Positions 18,385-28,009 of a DNA stretch of 64,000 nt are shown piece by piece (positions within the stretch are counted from its first letter, which is position 1; every line of letters starts with the position of its first letter). A program made the position numbers and the translations under genes. The notes under the pieces are model-generated. The model was not told the DNA's origin and made no database searches. It saw nothing but the letters and a program-made list of their open reading frames with translations. Source of the stretch: Gammaproteobacteria bacterium LSUCC0096 (GTDB lineage: Bacteria; Pseudomonadota; Gammaproteobacteria; Pseudomonadales; Litorivicinaceae); assembly GCA_008087055.1 (NCBI GenBank), contig VIEA01000001.1, forward strand, positions 74,514 through 138,513, read 5' to 3'.

Positions 18385-19158
18385 ATGACCACGGAAACGC
18401 ACATGGCGTCTGCCGAGCTCGGTGACACGATCATCAAAATTGACGGGCTGAATAAGTGGTACGGGCAATTTCATGTCTTAAAAGATATCGACTTAGACGT
18501 GAAACGTGGTGAGCGAATTGTGATTTGCGGACCATCAGGTTCTGGTAAGTCGACCTTAATTCGTTGCATCAACCGTTTGGAAACCCACCAAGAAGGGTCA
18601 ATTGTCGTTGACGGGATTGAGTTGACTGAAGATACCAAACACATCAATGACATCCGTCGCGAAGTCGGTATGGTGTTCCAGCATTTTAATTTGTTCCCCC
18701 ATCTCACGGTTCTCGAAAACTGCACGCTTGCGCCGATTTGGGTGCGAAAAACACCAAAGCGCGAAGCTGAAGAAATGGCAATGCGTTATCTAGAACGAGT
18801 TAAGATTCCCGAGCAGGCGAATAAATATCCTGGACAATTATCAGGTGGTCAGCAGCAGCGTGTAGCAATTGCGCGTTCGCTTTGCATGAACCCTCGCGTG
18901 ATGTTGTTTGATGAGCCGACATCAGCGCTCGACCCTGAAATGATTGCCGAAGTGCTTGATGTGATGGTTGGCCTCGCTGAAGACGGAATGACTATGCTGT
19001 GTGTGACCCATGAAATGGGGTTTGCACGCAAGGTGGCAAACCGTGTAATTTTTATGGACGGCGGTCAAATTGTTGAGCAGAACGAACCAGAAGAGTTCTT
19101 CAACAACCCTCAAAATGACAGGACTCAACTGTTCCTCTCACAAATCTTGCAACACTGA
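18385..19158 (+). CDS. aapP: L-amino acid ABC transporter, ATP-binding protein AapP
   Basis: Cytoplasmic ATPase, 257 residues, with Walker [11 protein letters not shown]-loop [17 protein letters not shown], signature [15 protein letters not shown], Walker [15 protein letters not shown] and the switch His in [13 protein letters not shown]. These are polar amino acid importer (GlnQ/HisP-type) sequences. It closes the operon and is followed by a terminator. Confidence 0.95.
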   Translation: MTTETHMASAELGDTIIKIDGLNKWYGQFHVLKDIDLDVKRGERIVICGPSGSGKSTLIRCINRLETHQEGSIVVDGIELTEDTKHINDIRREVGMVFQHFNLFPHLTVLENCTLAPIWVRKTPKREAEEMAMRYLERVKIPEQANKYPGQLSGGQQQRVAIARSLCMNPRVMLFDEPTSALDPEMIAEVLDVMVGLAEDGMTMLCVTHEMGFARKVANRVIFMDGGQIVEQNEPEEFFNNPQNDRTQLFLSQILQH

Positions 19159-19180
19159 TCATTTAACGGTGGAAAAGCTG

Positions 19181-19209
19181 ATCACTGCCCCTATGATAGG
19201 TGCAGTGAT
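19181..19209 (+). terminator. Terminator of the aap operon
   Basis: ATCACTGC and GCAGTGAT form a perfect outer stem; after one mismatch CCTA and TAGG extend it around a TGA loop. TAATTAATTT follows. It lies in the 76 bases between aapP and hflK. Confidence 0.75.
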
Positions 19210-19234
19210 TAATTAATTTGGCTAAGGAGTCTCC

Positions 19235-20443
19235 ATGGCTTGGAATGAGCCCGGAAATAACGGTCGTGACCCTTGGGGTGGCGGAAACCGAAATGATCAG
19301 GGTCCGCCTGATCTCGATGAAGTAGTAAAGAAACTACAACAAGGCCTGAACGGATTATTTGGTAAGTCAGGCGGCGGATCGGGTGGTGGATCAGATTCAG
19401 GTGATGGTCCTGGGTTTGATTTTTCGGGAAAGGTTGTCGGTGTTTTCGCGCTGATCGCACTCATCGCCTATGGCGCGCTCGGTCTTTACAAGGTTGACGA
19501 ACAGGAACGAGCAGTCGTGCTTCGCTTCGGACAATTCTTGGAAACAAAGACACCAGGTCTCCGCTGGAATGCGCCGATTATCGATGAAGTGAACAAAGTG
19601 AACGTCACTCGAGTACGGACGCATACATCACAGGGTGTCATGTTGACTGAAGATGAAAATATTGTTGACGTGACTCTAGCCGTCCAATACGTCATTTCAA
19701 GCCCACAAGATTTCTTGCTTAATGTTCGCGAGCCTGAGGTTACGCTGACGCATGCAACGGATTCAGCTGTTCGTCATGTTGTGGGTTCTGCTGAAATGAC
19801 TGCAGTAATCTCCGAAGGTCGTGAAGCGCTCGGTGTAGACGTACAACAGCGCCTGCAAGACTATTTGGATAATTACGTTGCAGGGCTACGCATCGTGAAG
19901 GTCAACCTCGAAAACAGCCAGCCGCCAAGTCAGGTTCAGCCGGCTTTCGATGACGTGATTAAAGCCCGAGAAGACGAGCAACGCCTGAAGAACCAAGCTG
20001 AGGCATATTCTAACGGAGTTATCCCTGAGTCTCGGGGTCGCGCACAGCGTGTGCTCGAAGAAGCTAACGCGTATCGCGAGCAAGTGGTCGCGCAGGCCCA
20101 AGGTGAAGCGGATCGTTTCTTGAAGTTGCTTGCAGAATACCGCAAGGCGCCAGAGGTAACGCGTCAGCGTCTCTACATCGACGCGGTTCAAGAGGTTATG
20201 CAGCGTTCATCCAAGGTGATGGTCGATGTCGATTCTGGATCGAACATTATGTACCTCCCGCTGGATCGAATTGCGGGCCAAGTAGCACCTTCGATTGCAA
20301 ATCAAAACCGTGCTAGCGCATCCTCGGTTCAGCAATCAGCAGGGGCTTTGACGCCGGGTGACCTCCGCGGTTTGACTGATCAAGTCATTCAAGAGATCCG
20401 CTCGCGCCAGACCAATGATTCTCAAAGAGGGAGTATCCGATAA
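19235..20443 (+). CDS. hflK: FtsH modulator HflK
   Basis: Inner-membrane SPFH/band 7 protein that with HflC forms the large cage around the FtsH protease. The 402-residue product has a Gly-rich cytoplasmic N-terminus (GGGSGGGSDSGDGPGF), one transmembrane segment (about 65-85), and the band 7 domain beginning VDEQERAVVLRFGQF, followed by a long helix (KAREDEQRLKNQAEAYSNGVIPESRG). AAGGAG precedes the start. Its stop overlaps the hflC start by one base. In relatives hflKC usually follows hflX; here about 7.3 kb intervene. Confidence 0.95.
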   Translation: MAWNEPGNNGRDPWGGGNRNDQGPPDLDEVVKKLQQGLNGLFGKSGGGSGGGSDSGDGPGFDFSGKVVGVFALIALIAYGALGLYKVDEQERAVVLRFGQFLETKTPGLRWNAPIIDEVNKVNVTRVRTHTSQGVMLTEDENIVDVTLAVQYVISSPQDFLLNVREPEVTLTHATDSAVRHVVGSAEMTAVISEGREALGVDVQQRLQDYLDNYVAGLRIVKVNLENSQPPSQVQPAFDDVIKAREDEQRLKNQAEAYSNGVIPESRGRAQRVLEEANAYREQVVAQAQGEADRFLKLLAEYRKAPEVTRQRLYIDAVQEVMQRSSKVMVDVDSGSNIMYLPLDRIAGQVAPSIANQNRASASSVQQSAGALTPGDLRGLTDQVIQEIRSRQTNDSQRGSIR

Positions 20444-21315
20444 TGTCAGGACGTCAAATGAGCATTCTGATTGGATTGGTGGTCCTTTTGGCCATCGTCT
20501 CCAACTCAATTTATGTCGTGAACGAGCGTGAGCGCGCTGTATTGTTGAAATTCGGTGAAGTGGTTTCGACAGATATCCAGCCAGGGCTTCATTTTAAGAT
20601 CCCGGTTGTGAACGATGTTCGTCGGTTTGAGTCGCGTTTAATTACACTGGACTCGAGCCCTCAGCGCTACCTAACGGCTGAGAAGAAAGCATTGATTGTT
20701 GATTCATACGTTAAGTGGCGGGTTGCCGATGCCGGTAGGTTCTACACAGCCACCGGTGGTGATGAGTTTTCAGCAAATAGCCTGCTTGCTTCCCGTGTTG
20801 ATAACGGTCTACGTAATAAGTTCGGTGAGCGCACAGTCTATGAAGTTGTGTCAGGTGAGCGTGATGCCTTGATGGCGGAAATCACAAAAGAGCTCGACGA
20901 CATCGCGTTAAATGAGCTTGGCATCCATGTCTTGGATGTTCGTGTGAAAGGGATTGATCTTCCGCCAGAGGTCTCAAATGCGGTCTATTCGCGGATGAGT
21001 ACAGAGCGTGAGCGCGAAGCGCGTGATCACCGTTCGCGTGGTCGTGAACTTGCAGAAGGTATTGAGGCGGATGCCGATCGTCAAAAGACGGTCATTGAAG
21101 CGAATGCTTATCGAGAAGCAGAGCAGATCCGAGGTGAGGGTGATGCGATTGCCGCAGAAATTTATGCAAATGCGTACAATCAAGATCCTGAGTTTTATTC
21201 ATTCCACCGCTCGATCCAGGCTTACAAAAGTTCGTTCGCAGGAAAAGACGATCTTTTGGTCATCGATCCTGAGTCTGACTTCTTTAGATACTTAAAGAAT
21301 CCGGACGGCAAGTAA
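20443..21315 (+). CDS. hflC: FtsH modulator HflC
   Basis: Partner of HflK, 290 residues, with an N-terminal membrane anchor (ILIGLVVLLAIVSNSIYVV), a band 7 domain starting NERERAVLLKFGEV, and the long helical segment RSRGRELAEGIEADADRQK. The C-terminal part has DPEFYSFHRSIQAYKSSF, characteristic of HflC. A hairpin follows the gene and is shared with the convergent psd. Confidence 0.95.
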   Translation: MSGRQMSILIGLVVLLAIVSNSIYVVNERERAVLLKFGEVVSTDIQPGLHFKIPVVNDVRRFESRLITLDSSPQRYLTAEKKALIVDSYVKWRVADAGRFYTATGGDEFSANSLLASRVDNGLRNKFGERTVYEVVSGERDALMAEITKELDDIALNELGIHVLDVRVKGIDLPPEVSNAVYSRMSTEREREARDHRSRGRELAEGIEADADRQKTVIEANAYREAEQIRGEGDAIAAEIYANAYNQDPEFYSFHRSIQAYKSSFAGKDDLLVIDPESDFFRYLKNPDGK

Positions 21316-21320
21316 CAAAG

Positions 21321-21352
21321 TCACTCGGGTGATCTTAGGGTTGCCCGAGTGA
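21321..21352. terminator. Bidirectional hairpin between hflC and psd
   Basis: TCACTCGGG and CCCGAGTGA form a perfect nine-base stem with a 14-base loop, between the converging hflC and psd genes; the psd stop codon lies in the loop. T-rich flanks are weak, so efficiency is uncertain. Confidence 0.6.
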
Positions 21353-22183
21353 TTGTCCCATCTTCACAGATAGCCCATCTGTAATTTCTGAGTGAAATCC
21401 CTTCATCGACTTCGACATTACCATGATGACTGTCGAGCCATATTGAAAGCGACCCACTTCATCGCCTTGGGCAAATTTATGATGCGCACCTCGATGGTAG
21501 TTCCACTCAGTGATACCACGACCAGGTGGTGTGATCACTCCTGCGAACGGTGTCTCCACAGAAGCTACTAGCATTGCACCGACGAGCACCATCGAAAATG
21601 GTCCATGCTCACCTTTAAAATGCATAATCACACGCTCGTTCCGAGCAAAAACTGCGGGTATCGAAGTCGTTGTTGATTCATTCACCGAAAAGAGTCGACC
21701 AGGCACATGCACCATGTGCTTGAGTTCGGCATCCATTGGGCAGTGAACACGGTGGTAATCCTTTGGCGATAGATAAACAGTCAAATAATGACCGTTGTCG
21801 AAAGTTTTGTTGTACTCATCGTTTCCGAATAGTTCGGTCAGTGAGAAATGATGCCCTTTTGCGGTTAGGCGCGTGTCGTGCGATAGCTGCCCTCCACTAA
21901 ATACTGTGCCATCGACTGGAGATGCGATGTGATCTTTTCCCGCAAGTGGGCGGATGCCGTCTTTCAGAGCGCGTGTAAAAAATGCGTTGAAATTTGGATA
22001 GGCGTCGAGCGAAGGTTCGGCGACTTCTTCCATTTGAATATCGAAGCGCTTAATAAACTGCTGGATCAAAAAGTTTTTGACCTGTGCATTTTCGCAAAAT
22101 GCCAGTCGACCGACAGCCCTCGAAACAAGGTGCCCGGGTAGGCCGTATTGAATCAAGGTATTGATGTTTTGCATGAGGCTCAT
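21335..22183 (-). CDS. psd: Phosphatidylserine decarboxylase proenzyme
   Basis: Pyruvoyl-dependent inner-membrane enzyme that makes phosphatidylethanolamine. The 282-residue proenzyme has DGTVFSGGQL (active-site Asp region), the conserved His motifs YLSPKDYHRVHCP, and the self-cleavage motif GST in FQYGSTVIMV, where the Ser becomes the pyruvoyl group. Most relatives read LGST here. ATG 22183 overlaps the rsgA stop (ATGA) and has GGAGGAG upstream. Confidence 0.95.
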   Translation of the reverse strand: MSLMQNINTLIQYGLPGHLVSRAVGRLAFCENAQVKNFLIQQFIKRFDIQMEEVAEPSLDAYPNFNAFFTRALKDGIRPLAGKDHIASPVDGTVFSGGQLSHDTRLTAKGHHFSLTELFGNDEYNKTFDNGHYLTVYLSPKDYHRVHCPMDAELKHMVHVPGRLFSVNESTTTSIPAVFARNERVIMHFKGEHGPFSMVLVGAMLVASVETPFAGVITPPGRGITEWNYHRGAHHKFAQGDEVGRFQYGSTVIMVMSKSMKGFHSEITDGLSVKMGQSLGQP

Positions 22184-23220
22184 GCGTCTCCTCCAGTGAG
22201 GGTATCTAAAATTCGATGAAAGGATTCGAGCCTTCTTTTCGAGAGCTTGCCTTTTTGAACGGCATCCGCCACGGCACAACCAGGCTCTTGACGATGTCTG
22301 CAATCTCTAAATCGACAGTGGTCAGAGAATTCACGGATATCGATAAAACCGTATTCAACGTCCGTTCGCGATATTTGTTCAAGACCAAAATCTCGAATTC
22401 CTGGTGAGTCGATAATGGATCCACCTCCTGAATATGGATAAAGCCGAGCTGTTGAGGTGGTGTGCCGCCCAAGACGAGTTTGCTGGTGCAAGTGACCCAC
22501 GCGAATCTGTTCGTTGGGTAACAAAGCCTGAACTAAACTCGACTTCCCAACGCCTGACTGTCCGATAAAGACAGAGCTCTTATCAATCAAGTGTTTTGAT
22601 AGCTCGTCGAGACCACCGGGTTCTTTGGTAGTCGCCTCAACGACCGTGTATCCAATGACTTCGTACAGGTTTTTAATCGCCGCTAAGAAATTACGATTCA
22701 CCTCAGACTCTCGAAGCAGGTCTACTTTGTTAATCACAATTAAAGGGGGGATTCCGGCCACCTCGGTTGCAACCAGGTATCGATCCAACAGCTCAGGCTG
22801 AGGCGCGGGCTCGAGTGCCGTTACGATGACAAGCTGGTCAATATTTGCAGCCATCGCTTTAATTACGCCGCGCGAGTCTGGTCGTTCGAGTACGTTTCGT
22901 CTCGGCTCGCATGCCGTCACAATGCCCGCGTCATCAGTCGTTTGGAAAACAACTTGATCGCCGGTCACGAGTGTCGACAGATTTGCGCGAAGATGACAGC
23001 GTACGGGTTCAGCAATAGGTTGGGCGAGCTCGTCTACGGCAACGACTTCAACTTGTTTACCAAAGCGCGCGACGATACGGCCGGCCTGCTCTTGTCCGAG
23101 AGACCCTGCTTCCAGAAGTTCTTCGACCTGCACTTTATGGCGTGATGCGCGATCGAGACGCTCTTTCTGAATCTTTTCGATGCGCCACGCTTGCTGACGC
23201 GTAAGTTTACGTTTGCTCAT
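22180..23220 (-). CDS. rsgA: Ribosome biogenesis GTPase RsgA
   Basis: Circularly permuted GTPase that proofreads late 30S assembly. The 346-residue product has a basic N-terminus, an OB-fold domain, then the G motifs in permuted order: NKVDLL (G4), GQSGVGKSSL (G1), DSPGIRDFGL (G3). A C-terminal Zn site with CRFRDCRH and GCAV follows. It is divergent from rnr and translationally coupled to psd, a common pairing. Confidence 0.95.
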   Translation of the reverse strand: MSKRKLTRQQAWRIEKIQKERLDRASRHKVQVEELLEAGSLGQEQAGRIVARFGKQVEVVAVDELAQPIAEPVRCHLRANLSTLVTGDQVVFQTTDDAGIVTACEPRRNVLERPDSRGVIKAMAANIDQLVIVTALEPAPQPELLDRYLVATEVAGIPPLIVINKVDLLRESEVNRNFLAAIKNLYEVIGYTVVEATTKEPGGLDELSKHLIDKSSVFIGQSGVGKSSLVQALLPNEQIRVGHLHQQTRLGRHTTSTARLYPYSGGGSIIDSPGIRDFGLEQISRTDVEYGFIDIREFSDHCRFRDCRHRQEPGCAVADAVQKGKLSKRRLESFHRILDTLTGGDA

Positions 23221-23290
23221 GTTATTTCAAAGCGATGCGTGACTTCCGTTGGTTCGAACCTCATTATTACAGGCATTGAAAGGAGAAACT

Positions 23291-25633
23291 ATGTCTGATC
23301 CCTATGGAGATGCTGAAGCATCCCGTTATGACAACCCTGTGGCTTCACGGAAGTGGCTTTTGGAGTTGCTCGAAGAGGCCGGTCGACCGCTCGATTATGA
23401 AGAGCTTGCCTCGCTAACGAAGACTATTGAGTCGAATCGAGAGGGATTGTTAGCACGACTTTCTGCGATGTGTCGCGATGGTCAGGTGATTACTGATCGT
23501 ATTGGACGATATGTCCTGGTGGATCGCGCGGGACTGGTGTCCGGACGTGTGGTTGCGCATCGCGATGGCTTTGGGTTTTTTGAACCTGATGACGGTGGGG
23601 ATACGTTGTATCTGCATGATCGCCAGATGCGGAAGGTGTTTCATGGCGATCGCGTGCTTGTCGCCGTGATGCCGCCATCGAGACATTCGAAAAGTAAGCG
23701 CGAAGCACGCATCGTCGAAGTCTTGGAAAGAACCCATCAACGATTGATTGGGCGACTCAGAGAGCAGGCGGGGGTCAAATTTGTCACACCAGAAGATGAC
23801 CGATTCTTGCACGAGATCTTAATACCGGATGATCGACTGCATGGTGCTCAGTTTGGTCAATTTGTCGTGGTTCAACTTGATACGTATCCAGAATCCAACC
23901 GTCAGCCCGTCGGCCATGTGGTTGATATTGTGGGGGCTGCCTCTGACCCTGGAATCGAAGTGCAGGTTGCTGTGCGCACCCATGATTTGCCCTATGAGTT
24001 TTCAGATGAGGCCATTGCCCAAGCAGAAGCATTTGGCGATGCCATCGATCCAAAAACTGCTCAAACGCGGCTCGACCTCAGAGAATGTCCTTTTGTTACC
24101 ATTGATGGTGAAGATGCACGTGACTTCGATGATGCGGTGTATGCAGCGCCACGTGGCAAAAACGGGTGGACACTGTGGGTTGCGATCGCCGATGTTGCGA
24201 ATTATGTGACGGAGAACTCACCGCTTGATCAAACTGCGATTGAGCGAGGAACGTCTGTTTATTTTCCTAGTGAAGTGCTCCCGATGCTGCCTGAGACGCT
24301 GTCCAATGGGTTGTGCTCGCTCAACCCACATGTCGATCGTTTAGCGTTGGCGGTCTGTCTTGAGATTGCATCGACAGGCCGCGTGACGAGCTATCGATTC
24401 CATGAAATCGTTTTCCAGTCACAGCAGCGTTTAACCTATAACCAAGTGCAAGAAGCATTGGATGCAGTCGACGCTGATGAGAAGCCGCCAGCGGCTTTAA
24501 AAGCGGCCATCCTGAAGTCAGGTCGATTCAATACTGAAGCAGTTGCTGAAAATGTGGCTGATCTGTTTTCGCTCTATCAAGTGCTTCGGTCTGCACGCGA
24601 AGACCGAGGTGCATTGGATTTTGATTCGGTAGAGCCAAAATTTAGCTTTGATGAGAATGGCAAGATCAGTGGTGTTGTGCCTCGTGAGCGTTTGGAAGCG
24701 CATAAGCTGATTGAAGAATGTATGTTGGCAGCCAATGTTGCTGCGGCTCGTTGTTTGAAGAAGTTTAAGCTCCCGACCTTGTATCGTATCCACGAAGGTC
24801 CAAGTGATGAGCGATTGGCTGCACTTCGGCAGTTCTTGGGTTCAATGGCGCTTGGTTTGGGTGGCGGTGAGAAACCAGAGCCATCGGATTATCAAACGCT
24901 TCTTGAGCAAGCACATGCGCGACCAGATTTTCCTCTGATTCAAGCGATGATTCTGCGTTCCATGCAACAGGCGAAATACGCGCCTGATCCAGATATCGGA
25001 CATTTTGGTTTGTCCTATGATCACTATACGCATTTCACATCGCCGATTCGCCGTTACCCCGATTTAACAGTACACAGGTTACTGAAGCGTATCGTGCAGA
25101 CCGGAGCTCAGGACGATCCAGGCAAGCTTGTCAGAGATGGTCTTCCAGACATGCAGCGAATGGTTGGATTGGGTGAGCATTGCTCAATGACAGAGCGTCG
25201 CGCAGATGAGGCGAGTCGTGATGTTGGTCAGTGGCTAAAATGCCAATTCATGCGTGAAAAATTAGGCGAAGAGTATCAAGGGACAATCACGGGTGTTGCA
25301 GGCTTCGGTCTCTTTATTTTGCTTGATGAACTCTTTGTTGAAGGGATGGTTCATGTCACGCAGTTGCCACCGGATTACTGGGTGTTTAGTGAGCAGCAAC
25401 ATACGCTGACGGGTGAGCGAACGCATCAAGTCTTCCGGTTGGCAGACTCAGTTCGGGTCAAAGTAGCTCGTGTTGATTTGGATGCGCGCCGCATTGATTT
25501 TGCGTTAGCAGGAAATGGTCCCGTTGGTCGGCCGCGTAAATCAAGTGTTCGTTCACGCTTGAAGGAAGGCAATATTCCAGGGAAAGGTACTCCTAAAGAT
25601 CGTTCGAAGAAATCAGGAAAAAAACGTCGGTGA
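23291..25633 (+). CDS. rnr: Ribonuclease R
   Basis: Processive 3'-5' exoribonuclease that degrades structured RNA and assists trans-translation. The 780-residue product has an N-terminal winged-helix region, two cold-shock domains, the RNB catalytic domain with DGEDARDFDDAVY (metal-binding Asp cluster), a C-terminal S1 domain (GTITGVAGFGLFILLDELFVEGMVHV) and a basic Lys-rich tail. ATG 23291 is chosen over 23249 because AGGAG lies just upstream. Confidence 0.96.
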   Translation: MSDPYGDAEASRYDNPVASRKWLLELLEEAGRPLDYEELASLTKTIESNREGLLARLSAMCRDGQVITDRIGRYVLVDRAGLVSGRVVAHRDGFGFFEPDDGGDTLYLHDRQMRKVFHGDRVLVAVMPPSRHSKSKREARIVEVLERTHQRLIGRLREQAGVKFVTPEDDRFLHEILIPDDRLHGAQFGQFVVVQLDTYPESNRQPVGHVVDIVGAASDPGIEVQVAVRTHDLPYEFSDEAIAQAEAFGDAIDPKTAQTRLDLRECPFVTIDGEDARDFDDAVYAAPRGKNGWTLWVAIADVANYVTENSPLDQTAIERGTSVYFPSEVLPMLPETLSNGLCSLNPHVDRLALAVCLEIASTGRVTSYRFHEIVFQSQQRLTYNQVQEALDAVDADEKPPAALKAAILKSGRFNTEAVAENVADLFSLYQVLRSAREDRGALDFDSVEPKFSFDENGKISGVVPRERLEAHKLIEECMLAANVAAARCLKKFKLPTLYRIHEGPSDERLAALRQFLGSMALGLGGGEKPEPSDYQTLLEQAHARPDFPLIQAMILRSMQQAKYAPDPDIGHFGLSYDHYTHFTSPIRRYPDLTVHRLLKRIVQTGAQDDPGKLVRDGLPDMQRMVGLGEHCSMTERRADEASRDVGQWLKCQFMREKLGEEYQGTITGVAGFGLFILLDELFVEGMVHVTQLPPDYWVFSEQQHTLTGERTHQVFRLADSVRVKVARVDLDARRIDFALAGNGPVGRPRKSSVRSRLKEGNIPGKGTPKDRSKKSGKKRR

Positions 25634-26439
25634 GTCAACAAAGGCGCAAACAACCGAAAAAGCAAGAAGCTCCGAGTCAGGTTGCGATTGCTGGAGTTCA
25701 TCCGGTTCGTGTGGTGCTGGCCCAAGCCCGTGTGTCCGAAATTTGGATTCGAGATGGTGCGAATGAGCATCGATTAAAAGATCTCGTTGCGACCGCCAAA
25801 TCACAGGGTGTTCGTGTTGTCGACGTTGCATCGCGTGATTTTGATGATGCGGTTTCGAGTGATGCCAATCATCAAGGTGTGATGGCATTTACCAAACCGC
25901 GTGAGATGGAACCTGAAAATGCCTTACCGGTTGTTCTTGAGGGGTTAGAGAATCCCTTGGTGTTGGTTCTTGATGGCGTCACCGATCCTCACAATTTTGG
26001 CGCTTGTTTGCGGTCCGCTGAAGCCTTTGGTGCGGCCTGTGTCATTGTTCCTAAAGATAACGCAGCCCCTTTGAATCAAGTCGCGCGCAAAACATCATCT
26101 GGGGCCAGTGAGTTGATCCCTGTAGTCAAGGTCACGAATCTTGCTCGGTGTCTGCGCGGGCTTCAGCAAGATGGCTTTTGGGTTGTTGGTGCTGCTGGAG
26201 AATCCACAGTTGGCATGGATGAGGCATCACATAATGGCCCAATGGCGCTGGTGATGGGTTCAGAGGGTGGCGGTTTAAGGCGACTAACACGGGAAGTCTG
26301 TGATGCGTTGGTGGCGATCCCGATGCCTGGACATATTGAAAGTTTAAATGTGAGTGTGGCGACTGGAGTGTTGCTGTATGACTTGCAAAACCGACGCGGT
26401 GCACTTCAAGTATCGCGTGCCTATGAGGAGCGAGTGTAA
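25630..26439 (+). CDS. rlmB: 23S rRNA (guanosine-2'-O-)-methyltransferase RlmB
   Basis: SPOUT methyltransferase for G2251 in the ribosomal P loop. The 269-residue product has a basic N-terminal tail, an L30e-like substrate-binding domain ([17 protein letters not shown]), and the knot domain with [34 protein letters not shown] and [15 protein letters not shown]. The start is GTG 25630, overlapping the rnr stop, the usual rnr-rlmB pair. Confidence 0.94.
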   Translation: MSQQRRKQPKKQEAPSQVAIAGVHPVRVVLAQARVSEIWIRDGANEHRLKDLVATAKSQGVRVVDVASRDFDDAVSSDANHQGVMAFTKPREMEPENALPVVLEGLENPLVLVLDGVTDPHNFGACLRSAEAFGAACVIVPKDNAAPLNQVARKTSSGASELIPVVKVTNLARCLRGLQQDGFWVVGAAGESTVGMDEASHNGPMALVMGSEGGGLRRLTREVCDALVAIPMPGHIESLNVSVATGVLLYDLQNRRGALQVSRAYEERV

Positions 26440-26891
26440 TGCGCTGTCCCTTTTGCCAAGCCTTAGATACCAAGGTCATTGATTCAAGACTTCACGCCGA
26501 GGGTTCGCAAATTAGGCGCCGCCGAGTGTGTCCTGACTGTGATCAGAGATTCTCAACGTATGAGAGTGCAGAGCTTGTAATGCCTCGGATTGTGAAGAGT
26601 AACGGACAGCGCGAAAATTTTGATGAGGACAAGTTGCGTCGAGGTCTAACGCGAGCCCTTGAGAAGCGTCCAGTGAGCACAGTGCAAATTGATGCGTGTA
26701 TCCAGCGGATTAAACGCGCATTGCAGTCGGAATCGGATAAAGAGATTGAATCGCGTCGCATTGGTGATCATGTGATGCGCGAATTGAAAGCGCTTGATCA
26801 GGTCGCCTACGTTCGTTTTGCGTCGGTGTATCGAAGTTTTGGCGATGTCACTGAATTCATCGGTGAGATTGAGAAGTTATCGGATGACTAA
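26439..26891 (+). CDS. nrdR: Transcriptional repressor NrdR
   Basis: Zn-ribbon/ATP-cone repressor of ribonucleotide reductase genes. The 150-residue product has Cys pairs CPFC (C3, C6) and CPDC (C31, C34), then an ATP-cone starting [23 protein letters not shown]. It opens the riboflavin cluster: its stop overlaps the ribD start. It also overlaps the rlmB stop by one base. Confidence 0.96.
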   Translation: MRCPFCQALDTKVIDSRLHAEGSQIRRRRVCPDCDQRFSTYESAELVMPRIVKSNGQRENFDEDKLRRGLTRALEKRPVSTVQIDACIQRIKRALQSESDKEIESRRIGDHVMRELKALDQVAYVRFASVYRSFGDVTEFIGEIEKLSDD

Positions 26892-28008
26892 GTTCTCAGA
26901 TCTCGAGCGTTTGGCTATGCGCCGAGCGTTGTTGATTGCGACACGGGGTCTTTATTCCACAGGCGAAAATCCGCGTGTTGGTGCGTGCTTTATCCGTGAT
27001 GGTGAGATTGTTTCTGAAGGGTTTCATCAGGCGCCAGGGTTCGCGCATGCTGAAATTGAAGCGATTCGGACTGCGGACTCGTCGAAACTTCAAGGATCGA
27101 CCTGTGTCGTGACTTTGGAGCCCTGTTCGCATGTCGGCAAGACAGGTCCATGCGCGGATGCACTGATAGAAGTGGGTGTTCGCCGCGTCGTCGTTGCGAT
27201 GACTGACCCCAATCCGATCGTGGCCGGGCAAGGAATTCGCAAGCTTCAAGATGCAGGGATTGATGTTGCGATTGGTCTTTATGCTCGAGAGGCTGAGCGA
27301 TTAAATCCAGGTTTCGTTTCTCGTATGACTCGATCGCTTCCATTTATTTGGTTGAAGTCGGCTGCGAGCCTCGATGGCAAGATTGCGATGGCTGATGGCG
27401 AGTCGCAATGGATCACAGGTCCTGAAGCACGGAAGGATGTCCAGCGTTTGCGTGGACGGTGCCAAGCCATTGTCACTGGCGTCGATACGGTTCTGGCTGA
27501 TAACCCGAGGTTAACGGTTCGTTACCAAGAAGCGGGGATCGAAGTTCCAGAAGGAATTCATGTTACTCAGCCTTTACGAGTCATTCTTGATACGCAAGGG
27601 CGCCTTCCTGAAACAGGGGCATTATTTGACGAAGAGGGCCCAATTTTATGGGTTACTGGACGTTCTATCGACCATCCGCAATTGCGTTCAGGTCGAGTCG
27701 AGCAATGGGTTGCGCCCCTAGCCGGTGAACGAATTGATCTACACGCTGTGATGTCTGAGCTCGCCAATCGATCCTTGAATGAAGTGTTGGTTGAGGCAGG
27801 TCCTCGATTGATTGGTCAGTGTATTTCTGACGGTCTTGTGGATCAGGGTGTGCTTTATCTTGCGCCAAAACTCCTTGGGCAGGCCGCGCGATCCCTGTAT
27901 GATGTCGCCCCCGCTCAACTGGCTGATGCGCCAGAGATTTTTATTCGGGAGATCCGAGAAGTGGGCGAGGATCTTCGACTGGATTGGACACTAAGGACGC
28001 GCGCTTAA
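26884..28008 (+). CDS. ribD: Riboflavin biosynthesis deaminase/reductase RibD
   Basis: Bifunctional enzyme of riboflavin synthesis that deaminates the pyrimidine ring and reduces the ribosyl side chain. The 374-residue product has the deaminase motifs HAEIEAI and [12 protein letters not shown] (Zn ligands), and the reductase domain from about residue 150 with [23 protein letters not shown] and [15 protein letters not shown] 26884 is chosen; earlier starts lie inside nrdR. The ribB gene follows after one base. Confidence 0.95.
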   Translation: MTKFSDLERLAMRRALLIATRGLYSTGENPRVGACFIRDGEIVSEGFHQAPGFAHAEIEAIRTADSSKLQGSTCVVTLEPCSHVGKTGPCADALIEVGVRRVVVAMTDPNPIVAGQGIRKLQDAGIDVAIGLYAREAERLNPGFVSRMTRSLPFIWLKSAASLDGKIAMADGESQWITGPEARKDVQRLRGRCQAIVTGVDTVLADNPRLTVRYQEAGIEVPEGIHVTQPLRVILDTQGRLPETGALFDEEGPILWVTGRSIDHPQLRSGRVEQWVAPLAGERIDLHAVMSELANRSLNEVLVEAGPRLIGQCISDGLVDQGVLYLAPKLLGQAARSLYDVAPAQLADAPEIFIREIREVGEDLRLDWTLRTRA

Positions 28009-28009
28009 T

